The position numbers were made by a program, and so were the translations under genes. A stretch of 7,101 nt of DNA, taken from positions 1 through 7,101 of the forward strand of contig CALIVE010000084.1 in assembly GCA_938048445.1 (NCBI GenBank), in the 5' to 3' direction. Under the pieces are notes generated by a model. The model was not told the origin of the DNA. It ran no database searches and saw only the letters and a program-made list of their open reading frames with translations. The DNA is from Minisyncoccota bacterium. GTDB taxonomy: Bacteria; Patescibacteriota; Minisyncoccia; UBA6257; HR35. Position 1 is the first letter of the stretch. The number at the start of each line of letters is the position of its first letter. Shown piece after piece: positions 1 to 5,651 of this stretch.

Positions 1-765
1 AAAAAAGAAAATTTAGTAGGAAAAATTTTAGTAAAACTCATTTCTCTGCCAATTAAAGGAAAAGAATATTATGGAACTGAAATTGATGGGAAAGAAAATT
101 CACCATTTGAGGGAACATACTTTGCAATGCTTTTTGAAAAAGACGATAAAGGAACTTATTACTTAATAAAAATGAAAGGAGCACCAACGATGTGTATGGA
201 AGAAACTTTTTCTGGATATGAAAATATGCCTGAATATTTTGATAGAAAAAGTATTGAAGGTGAATATGAAGTTGATCTATTAACTTGGAAGTTTGTCGGT
301 GAAGAGGAAATAACTTTAGAATCTGGAAAGAAAATAAAAGTTTTTAGATTTAAATCAGATATAGGAACTTATGGAAGTCGTGATCTTTGGCTTTCTCCAG
401 CTGTCCCAACCTATTTGGTATTAAACAGAGAAACCCTTGAAGGTGTGAGTCGTTCAATTACTTTGACTAATTTTGGTATGGATGGCGGTTTGCCTAATTT
501 TACCAACGAAGATCTGAAAGCTTGTGAAAGTGAATCATCAGGTGTTCTTCCTCAATTACCATTTAATTTGCCTTCAGGAGTTTCAAAATTTTTCTGCGAA
601 ACTGATGCTGATTGTGCTTGTGGAGTAGATAAAGAAACAGGAAAATGTGCTTTTGGTAATAAAAATTTTATTGATACATCAAAACAATGTCCTGACTTTT
701 GCAGTGGGATTCACGGCAAGTTTAGAATAAAATGTATCAGTAATGTTTGTACTCCTCAAATCTAA
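1..765 (+). CDS. Partial secreted or membrane-anchored protein with C-terminal eight-cysteine module (5' end missing)
   Basis: The frame is open from base 1, so the gene begins before the window. The ATG at 127 is internal, because coding-like sequence continues upstream of it without a stop. 254 residues are visible. Residues 1 to about 175 look like a beta-rich extracellular domain, with alternating hydrophobic and charged strands around W-K-F-V-G-E-E-E, G-K-K-I-K-V and D-L-W-L-S-P. This resembles DUF3108-like envelope domains in style only, and I do not claim the family. A Pro/Ser-rich linker follows. The last 56 residues carry eight cysteines at 199, 205, 207, 216, 230, 234, 245 and 250 (bases 595-750), beginning C-E-T-D-A-D-C-A-C. 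This pattern matches small eight-cysteine-cluster modules I associate with surface proteins of CPR bacteria and archaea. A signal peptide or lipobox would lie outside the window. The stop is TAA. Function is unknown; a role in the cell envelope is inferred. Confidence 0.85.
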   Translation, partial: KKENLVGKILVKLISLPIKGKEYYGTEIDGKENSPFEGTYFAMLFEKDDKGTYYLIKMKGAPTMCMEETFSGYENMPEYFDRKSIEGEYEVDLLTWKFVGEEEITLESGKKIKVFRFKSDIGTYGSRDLWLSPAVPTYLVLNRETLEGVSRSITLTNFGMDGGLPNFTNEDLKACESESSGVLPQLPFNLPSGVSKFFCETDADCACGVDKETGKCAFGNKNFIDTSKQCPDFCSGIHGKFRIKCISNVCTPQI

Positions 766-802
766 TGTGTCTTATATCGCATATTAAGGTTAAAATAAAT
801 TA

Positions 803-1240
803 ATGAGAAATAATATAAAGACTGTCGACAAAAGGAAAGCGTTTTTATTTTTAATATTCTTGTTGATAACAATTACAGCTTATTTTAAAATTTTCTTTTC
901 TTTATATACATTACAAGGACTCGGCAAAGAAGGCTGGCTATATAAAATATTAGAATTTCTTCCTGTAGAAATAATATGGATGAATTTAAGTTTACCGGTT
1001 TTAATAATATTTTCTGGCTCTCCAAGTCTTATTATAGGATCTTTCATATTCGCTACATTATTGGGGTTTCCTATGGTAATCATTATAATTTTAAATATTT
1101 GCTATCTATATATCATTGCAAAATTGCTAATAATTTGCTTTGATAAGTATAGAGATAGATTCTCTAAATGGCATTGGCTGGTGATTAATGTTTACCCTTC
1201 TTCACTTGAAAGATTTTTTAACTCTTTTTCTTTTTGTTGA
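803..1240 (+). CDS. Small hydrophobic membrane protein of unknown function
   Basis: This 145-residue protein begins at an ATG with an in-frame TAA 12 bases upstream (791-793), so the start is well bounded. A weak AAGG at 786-789 is the only ribosome-site candidate and sits rather far away. The basic N-terminus is followed by a strong membrane segment at about residues 13-35. Further hydrophobic segments lie at about 55-71, 76-97 and 98-113, giving three or four transmembrane helices. A charged stretch (D-K-Y-R-D-R) and a short tail follow. The gene sits 37 bases after the cysteine-rich protein gene on the same strand, so co-transcription is plausible. Its last 49 bases run antisense to the 3' end of the ThyX-like gene, and the final residues may be dictated by that overlap. 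I do not recognise the family. The hydrophobic pattern and clear start favour a real gene, but no conserved motif proves it. Confidence 0.6.
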   Translation: MRNNIKTVDKRKAFLFLIFLLITITAYFKIFFSLYTLQGLGKEGWLYKILEFLPVEIIWMNLSLPVLIIFSGSPSLIIGSFIFATLLGFPMVIIIILNICYLYIIAKLLIICFDKYRDRFSKWHWLVINVYPSSLERFFNSFSFC

Positions 1241-2832
1241 ATTTTTTCAAAAGCTTGACGCCGAGCAAAATCGTAGTCATTAAAGTCAATCAATAGATAT
1301 TTACCAATTAAGGGATAAATTCTTTGTATTATTCTTCCTTTTTCTTGTTCAATTTTTCGATAATCAGGATGGCCTTGAGATATAGTTCTTAGTTCAGATT
1401 CCCAGAAAAACTGTCTTAAGTTTTGATATTGAATAAATCTTATTTTGTGGGCAAAAGTTGCCGAATATTGGGCAACATCATTGTCAAACTTTTCAATTTT
1501 TTTAAATAATTGTTCAACTTTTTCAATAGCCATAGTAAATTTTTCTTCTAAACCAATTTCTTTAATTTCTTCAGGAATTATGTAACCATTGTAGATGTTA
1601 AATTTTTGATGATATTGAGTTTGCATTCGATGCCTTTGCAAATCTCGCCAAGCTCCAATATTAGTTATAATTTCCCACCTTAAATAAATATTCTCAAAAG
1701 CTCGAGGAGTTTTATACCAGCGAAATCTTCTATCTTTTAAAACTTTCTCTAAAATTTTTTCTTTTTCTGAAATTTTTAATCTTCTGATTTTTTCTAAAAT
1801 TTTCTCAAATGGTTCTTTTAATTCAGGATAAAGAAGGCCAGCAATTATTTTATCTTCTCCTTCAGGGTCATATTCTAAAAGTGTAAGAGAACCTTCTTTA
1901 ATAATTTCTTTTGGGTAATTTATCTCTTCTAAACTTTCTCTAATTCTTTGGCTTCTTTCTCCAAGATATTTTCGATATTCTTTACTCTCTTCTTTTCCTA
2001 ATCTTCTTAAAAAAGCAGGAATAATTTTAATTAATTCCTCATAAGCTCTTTTGCCTGCCCAACGAATTTCTTCTAAATTATGATTTAGGCATCTATTAAT
2101 TAGATATTCAAAGGCTTGCCCATTACCAAAAAGAGCTAATTGACTTAAAGTTGAAGTTGGCAAAATACTTCGAACAACATCACAGACTTTTGTTTTGAGG
2201 ATAATTTCTTTTTCTTGAGGATACTTATTTTTTAAATATTCAAAGTATTTTTGATAAAGAAGAGAATAGGTTTTAAAAATAAAATCCATAGTTGTTCTAT
2301 ATTCTTCAGTTAATCCCATCTTTTCAATTTCTGGAGGGGTAAAATAAGGATAGTTGCTAGAAATTTTTTTAGAAAAGTCTACATACCTTGTTGATTTTTC
2401 AATTGGTGCTAAACCTATTCTCTGATTTTCAATATGTTTAATAGCTACTTGGGATAATGATGAATATATTAAGTAAGTTCCAGCCATTTGAGCAATTGAA
2501 TCGTCTCCGTATTCAGCTAACCATTTAATATAAAACTCTCGAGCTTTAGGATTAGCAAAAATATTTTCAAAAGGATATTGATGAAGAAAATTTATTAAAG
2601 ATTTAATTGTCAAACCATATTCAGTCTCCAAGAAAGGTTTTATAAATTCATTCAAAAAGACAATTCTTAAATCATCTTTAGAACGACTTGCACGGGAACA
2701 TAAAGCACCAGCAACTTCTGGTGGCAAGAAAGTAATCGCATAAACTGACCTATCTAAATTAGTAAAAAATGGTTTAATTAAATACTTCTCCTCTTCATTA
2801 AGGGTTAAATTTTCAAATAATGTTTCTTCCAT
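1192..2832 (-). CDS. thyX: Tandem-domain FAD-dependent thymidylate synthase (ThyX-like)
   Basis: ThyX enzymes methylate dUMP to dTMP using FAD, NADPH and methylenetetrahydrofolate. Typical members have about 220-250 residues and form homotetramers; this protein has 546 and appears to contain two ThyX domains. Domain 1 (about 25-275) opens with Y-A-I-T-F-L-P-P-E. It has N-Q-R-I-G-L at 136-141 in place of RHR, then E145-x-S147-x-R149-Y, R221-S-I-L-P and a final helix ending L-E-E-I-R. A charged helical linker covers about 280-370. Domain 2 (about 371-525) has R-A-F-E, W-R-D-L-Q-R400-H401-R402, N471-L-R473 and E-L-R482, but H/K/N where domain 1 has E/S/R. The ATG at 2832-2830 is supported by an in-frame stop 30 bases upstream. 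No SD lies close to it. The gene diverges from pyrG across 292 bases, linking two pyrimidine nucleotide steps. The family call is strong. Catalytic activity is inferred, because neither domain alone has the full motif. Confidence 0.85.
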   Translation of the reverse strand: MEETLFENLTLNEEEKYLIKPFFTNLDRSVYAITFLPPEVAGALCSRASRSKDDLRIVFLNEFIKPFLETEYGLTIKSLINFLHQYPFENIFANPKAREFYIKWLAEYGDDSIAQMAGTYLIYSSLSQVAIKHIENQRIGLAPIEKSTRYVDFSKKISSNYPYFTPPEIEKMGLTEEYRTTMDFIFKTYSLLYQKYFEYLKNKYPQEKEIILKTKVCDVVRSILPTSTLSQLALFGNGQAFEYLINRCLNHNLEEIRWAGKRAYEELIKIIPAFLRRLGKEESKEYRKYLGERSQRIRESLEEINYPKEIIKEGSLTLLEYDPEGEDKIIAGLLYPELKEPFEKILEKIRRLKISEKEKILEKVLKDRRFRWYKTPRAFENIYLRWEIITNIGAWRDLQRHRMQTQYHQKFNIYNGYIIPEEIKEIGLEEKFTMAIEKVEQLFKKIEKFDNDVAQYSATFAHKIRFIQYQNLRQFFWESELRTISQGHPDYRKIEQEKGRIIQRIYPLIGKYLLIDFNDYDFARRQAFEKIQQKEKELKNLSSEEG

Positions 2833-2844
2833 ACTCTTAATAAA

Positions 2845-2863
2845 ATTAAAAATTAAAAATTAA
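2845..2863. repeat. Short ATTAAAA tandem repeat in the thyX leader
   Basis: Two full copies and a partial copy of the 7-mer ATTAAAA lie just upstream of the ThyX start codon, inside a stretch made only of A and T. It would give an unstructured, U-rich 5' leader on the thyX transcript. It could also simply reflect low complexity in an AT-rich genome. Slippage in such a repeat could vary spacer length between strains, but nothing here shows that it does. Confidence 0.45.
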
Positions 2864-2876
2864 TAAAATATTAATT

Positions 2877-2885
2877 CCCTCCTCT
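2877..2885 (-). promoter_or_regulatory. Purine-rich SD-like tract not adjacent to a start codon
   Basis: On the minus strand this reads AGAGGAGGG, a near-perfect match to the SD core in a region otherwise almost free of G runs. It lies about 44 bases upstream of the ThyX ATG, too far for ordinary initiation. The sequence after it offers no ATG, GTG or TTG at normal spacing, and the thyX frame is closed by a stop at 2860-2862. If the TATAAT at 2889-2894 is a real -10 box, this tract would sit at or near the 5' end of the thyX mRNA. Its role is unknown: ribosome standby site, chance, or part of a regulatory leader. Confidence 0.3.
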
Positions 2886-2888
2886 AAA

Positions 2889-2894
2889 ATTATA
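2889..2894 (-). promoter_or_regulatory. Candidate -10 box for the thyX-like gene
   Basis: The minus strand reads TATAAT here, a perfect bacterial -10 hexamer 56 bases upstream of the thyX start codon. No convincing -35 box lies at 16-18 bases; a TTGTTT on the same strand (2918-2923) is 23 bases away, which is too far. There is no extended TG element. In an AT-rich intergenic region such hexamers arise by chance, so this is only a candidate. Confidence 0.25.
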
Positions 2895-2982
2895 ATTGGG
2901 TAATAATGCCATTCTTTAAACAATTTTCCAAATTTCAAACCATCAGTAAATTAGCCTTTATTATATATATAAATAAAATAGA

Positions 2983-2998
2983 TTAGAAAACATTCTAA
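2983..2998. promoter_or_regulatory. Small palindrome TTAGAA-N4-TTCTAA in the divergent intergenic region
   Basis: A perfect 6-base inverted repeat with a 4-base centre lies about midway between the divergent thyX-like gene and pyrG. Its size and symmetry would suit a dimeric repressor, and its position would allow control of both directions. No second copy is seen in the window, and short palindromes are common in AT-rich DNA. A second weak inverted repeat (CAAAAC/GTTTTG with a 6-base loop) lies at 3010-3027. Confidence 0.25.
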
Positions 2999-3024
2999 AA
3001 TCCACCAACCAAAACTTTTCTGTT

Positions 3025-3053
3025 TTGTTTAATAAACATATTCGTAAGATAAT
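3025..3053 (+). promoter_or_regulatory. Candidate sigma-70 type promoter for pyrG
   Basis: TTGTTT (3025-3030) and GATAAT (3048-3053) are separated by exactly 17 bases. The -10 matches consensus at five of six positions and the -35 at its TTG. Transcription would start near 3060, leaving a leader of about 65 bases before the pyrG ATG. A second TATAAT at 3072-3077 lacks a recognisable -35. Both are pattern matches only. Confidence 0.35.
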
Positions 3054-3124
3054 AAACTTAATTTTTGCTTTTATAATTATACAAAATAGAAAACGATTTT
3101 TTATAGAAAATTTAATATTTAATA

Positions 3125-4768
3125 ATGCCAAAATATATTTTTGTTTGCGGAGGGGTAATTTCTGGGGTTGGAAAAGGCGTAGCAACTGCTTCAATTGCTC
3201 GAATTTTAGAATGGTATGGATATAGAACTACTTGTTTGAAAATTGATCCCTATGTAAATGTTGATGCTGGGACAATGAATCCAATTGAACATGGTGAAGT
3301 TTTTGTTTTAAAAGATGGAACTGAATGCGATCAGGATATGGGCCATTACGAAAGATTCTTAAACAAAGAGCTAACAAAAGAAAACTATATGACAACTGGT
3401 AGTGTTTACTTATCTTTAATTCAGAAAGAAAGAAGTTTGTATTTTGATGGTAAATGTGTTGAAGTTGTTCCCCATGTCCCCTTAGAAGTTATTGAAAAGA
3501 TAAATAGAGCACAAAAATTAACAAAATCTGAAATTGTTCTTATTGAAATTGGCGGAACAGTTGGTGAATATCAAAATTTATTGTTTTTAGAAGCTGTCAG
3601 GATTTTAAAACAAAAATTTCCCAGAGATGTTCTTTTAATTTTAGTAAGTTATCTTCCTTATCAGGGTGAAGGCATGGAGCTTAAAACAAAACCAACTCAA
3701 TATGCTATAAGAACTTTAAATTCTGCAGGCCTTCATCCAGATTTTGTTTTAGCTCGAGCTATCAAACCTTTAGATCAGATTAGAAAGGAAAAAATCGCTT
3801 TTAATTGTAATTTAAATCCTGAAGATATAATTTCAGCTCCTGATGAAAAATTAATTTATAAAATCCCTTTAAATTTTGAAAAAGATAAATTAGGTTTGAA
3901 AATCTTAAAAAAGCTCAATTTAAAACCAAGAAAAAAGAAGGTAGATAATAAAGAAAAATGGGCAAAAGAAATTGAAAAAATCGAGAGGTTGAATAAAGAA
4001 GTGAAAATTGGGATTGTTGGTAAATATTTTAAAACTGGTGATTTTATATTAAGCGATGCTTATATTTCAGTTATTGAGGCAATAAAACATGCTAGTTGGT
4101 CATTGGGTTATAAACCAAAAATTGATTGGTTAAATTCTGAAGAATATGAAAAAGATAAAAATAAGTTAGAAGATTTAAAAAATTATAATGGAATAATTAT
4201 ACCCGGTGGATTCGGCTCTCGTGGAGTTGAAGGTAAAATTTTGGCGATTCAATACTGTCGGGAAAATAAAATTCCTTGCCTTGGTTTATGTTATGGATTA
4301 CAACTAATGATTGTTGAATTTGCTCGAAATGTTTGTGGACTAAAAAATGCTCATACTACTGAAGTTAATCCAAAAACAAAGTATCCAGTTATTGATATTT
4401 TAGAAGAACAAAAGAAATTATTAAAAGAAAAATTATATGGTGGGACAATGAGACTTGGTGATTGGGAATGCGAAATCAAAAAAGGAACAATTGCTTATAG
4501 GGCTTATAAGAAAACAAATATTTTAGAAAGACATCGCCATCGCTATGAAGTTAATCCCAGATATCATAGAATTTTGCAAAAATATGGATTTATTTTTTCA
4601 GGAATTTCTCAAAAAGGTTTATTAGTAGAAATTGGAGAACTTTCTCAAAAAAATCATCCCTTCTTTTTAGGCACTCAATTCCACCCAGAATTTAAATCAA
4701 AATTTTTACACCCACACCCTTTGTTTATGGAATTTATTAAATCAGCAATAAGACTTACTTCCAATTAA
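3125..4768 (+). CDS. pyrG: CTP synthase (glutamine-hydrolysing)
   Basis: This enzyme makes CTP from UTP, ATP and glutamine, the last step of pyrimidine ribonucleotide synthesis, in the cytoplasm. The 547 residues match the usual length of about 530-550. The synthetase domain (1 to about 270) has the P-loop around G14-V-G-K17-G, the D69-Q-D71-M-G-H-Y segment and E141-I-G-G-T-V-G-E for Mg-ATP, and K-T-K-P-T-Q at 187-192. A charged linker (about 268-292) leads to the class I glutamine amidotransferase domain (about 293-540). That domain has the oxyanion loop G-G-F-G-S-R-G (361-367), nucleophile C389 in L-G-L-C-Y-G, H520/E522 in F-H-P-E, and R-H-R-H-R-Y-E-V. All catalytic residues are present. 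The ATG follows an in-frame TAA at 3113-3115, so the start is nearly fixed; no SD precedes it. The C-terminus overlaps the convergent DUF362 gene by 14 bases. The wording of the N-terminal domain resembles Parcubacterial CTP synthases. Confidence 0.98.
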   Translation: MPKYIFVCGGVISGVGKGVATASIARILEWYGYRTTCLKIDPYVNVDAGTMNPIEHGEVFVLKDGTECDQDMGHYERFLNKELTKENYMTTGSVYLSLIQKERSLYFDGKCVEVVPHVPLEVIEKINRAQKLTKSEIVLIEIGGTVGEYQNLLFLEAVRILKQKFPRDVLLILVSYLPYQGEGMELKTKPTQYAIRTLNSAGLHPDFVLARAIKPLDQIRKEKIAFNCNLNPEDIISAPDEKLIYKIPLNFEKDKLGLKILKKLNLKPRKKKVDNKEKWAKEIEKIERLNKEVKIGIVGKYFKTGDFILSDAYISVIEAIKHASWSLGYKPKIDWLNSEEYEKDKNKLEDLKNYNGIIIPGGFGSRGVEGKILAIQYCRENKIPCLGLCYGLQLMIVEFARNVCGLKNAHTTEVNPKTKYPVIDILEEQKKLLKEKLYGGTMRLGDWECEIKKGTIAYRAYKKTNILERHRHRYEVNPRYHRILQKYGFIFSGISQKGLLVEIGELSQKNHPFFLGTQFHPEFKSKFLHPHPLFMEFIKSAIRLTSN

Positions 4769-5639
4769 ATTGGTAATTCGCAGTTGAATGTAATTTAAAT
4801 TTTCTTTTATGTTTTTCAATATCTTCGCCAATAATTTCAATTTTAGATAAAAAATCTTCCCTTATTCCCAAGTGATATAAATAACCAATTTTATAAGGTT
4901 CTACACCCATTAAATAACTCATTAAAGCATCAACATAAACTGCATTTAAGCCAGACAAAGCTAAGTTCATCTTTACTGCTGTTCCGTCAACAGGTCCATC
5001 ACCTTCCATAGCTTCAAAAGCATCGATAATTGCTAAATCAGGAGAAATATGTTCTTGATAAACCTTAGCTAAAGTAAGATTTATTGCTCTATAACCTTGA
5101 TGAATTTTTTCTTTATCATCTTGAAGTGAACCAACAACAATATTTTTGATTGAAAGGGTAACAATCACAGTGTCATGAGTTTTTGCTGGACAAATTGAAA
5201 CATAAAAAATATCAGGATTTAGCTTTTTAATCATAATTTTTGCACTTTTTATTTTTACTAAATTCAACCTTCTATCATAAATTTCTATTTCATAAGATTC
5301 TTCTTTATTGAGGTCTAAAAATTGAAGGTCAGGGAAAATTTCTTTCAATTCATAATACCCAAAATTTTCAAATCCGTTTTCTGTCTCTCCGATTGCTGAG
5401 CCTTCGGCAATAATTACCTTTTTATCTGTAAGATTATTTTCAATCAAAAAATTTAATAATCCCTTAATTGCATCTTTATGAGTTGCTGAAAGTTGAACCT
5501 TTGTTGAAACTAAATTAGGTTTAATTAAAATAGTAGATTTATTTTTAAGTTTTTCCCTAATTTCATCACTTAAAAATTCAAGGCTTTTTTTAATATTTAA
5601 TTCTCTATTTTCTCCATAAGTTATTGCAATTTTTTCCAT
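4755..5639 (-). CDS. DUF362 domain protein, stand-alone
   Basis: This 294-residue cytoplasmic-looking protein has no signal peptide or membrane segment. It shows the DUF362 pattern in order: I-L-I-K40-P-N42 after the first strands, A-T-H54, P151-x-K153-x-H155 followed by T161 and K165-N166, then D201-x-x-I-x-D206 and E212-G-D-G-P-V-D-G, and D237-A. In many DUF362 proteins this domain is joined to a 4Fe-4S ferredoxin domain. Here no C-x-x-C-x-x-C motif is present and only C150 is seen. The biochemical role of the family is poorly defined. The ATG at 5639-5637 follows the stop of the upstream M32 gene by 12 bases, in the same frame, which suggests one operon and possibly coupled translation. 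No SD is visible. Its 3' end overlaps pyrG tail-to-tail, so the last few residues are coded opposite the pyrG C-terminus. Confidence 0.85.
   Translation of the reverse strand: MEKIAITYGENRELNIKKSLEFLSDEIREKLKNKSTILIKPNLVSTKVQLSATHKDAIKGLLNFLIENNLTDKKVIIAEGSAIGETENGFENFGYYELKEIFPDLQFLDLNKEESYEIEIYDRRLNLVKIKSAKIMIKKLNPDIFYVSICPAKTHDTVIVTLSIKNIVVGSLQDDKEKIHQGYRAINLTLAKVYQEHISPDLAIIDAFEAMEGDGPVDGTAVKMNLALSGLNAVYVDALMSYLMGVEPYKIGYLYHLGIREDFLSKIEIIGEDIEKHKRKFKLHSTANYQFNWK
4761..4773. other. Palindrome CCAATT-A-AATTGG at the pyrG/DUF362 convergent junction
   Basis: A perfect inverted repeat with 6-base arms and a single central base spans the pyrG stop codon and lies close to the DUF362 stop. As RNA it could form only a 4-base stem with a 5-base loop, and no T tract follows on either strand, so it is not a canonical intrinsic terminator. 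It may just be a by-product of two overlapping gene ends. Confidence 0.4.
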
Positions 5640-5651
5640 TTTTAAATTTGA

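Noticed and set aside
127..129. ATG as the start of the cysteine-rich protein
   Set aside because: The same frame is open and coding-like from base 1 with no stop, so this is an internal methionine of a gene that begins before the window.
880..1083. Minus-strand reading frame of 67 codons
   Set aside because: It lies wholly antisense to the small membrane protein and reads as the complement of its hydrophobic codons, with no start signal or motif.
1238..1240. Possible UGA recoding to glycine (code 25 of Gracilibacteria/Absconditabacteria)
   Set aside because: UGA ends the M32 gene at the natural family length and also ends the membrane protein. Reading through the latter only lengthens the overlap with thyX, and no in-frame UGA interrupts a conserved domain.
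2833..3124. Riboswitch, tRNA or small RNA in the divergent intergenic region
   Set aside because: The stretch is almost all A/T with only 6-base inverted repeats; no conserved RNA fold or cloverleaf could be drawn.
2961..3225. Two short reading frames (one per strand) across the pyrG start
   Set aside because: Both overlap the well-supported pyrG N-terminus in other frames or run through AT-rich intergenic DNA; neither has a recognisable motif.
4761..4773. Intrinsic terminator at the pyrG/DUF362 junction
   Set aside because: The palindrome has almost no loop, could form only a weak 4-base stem in RNA, and has no T tract on either side.
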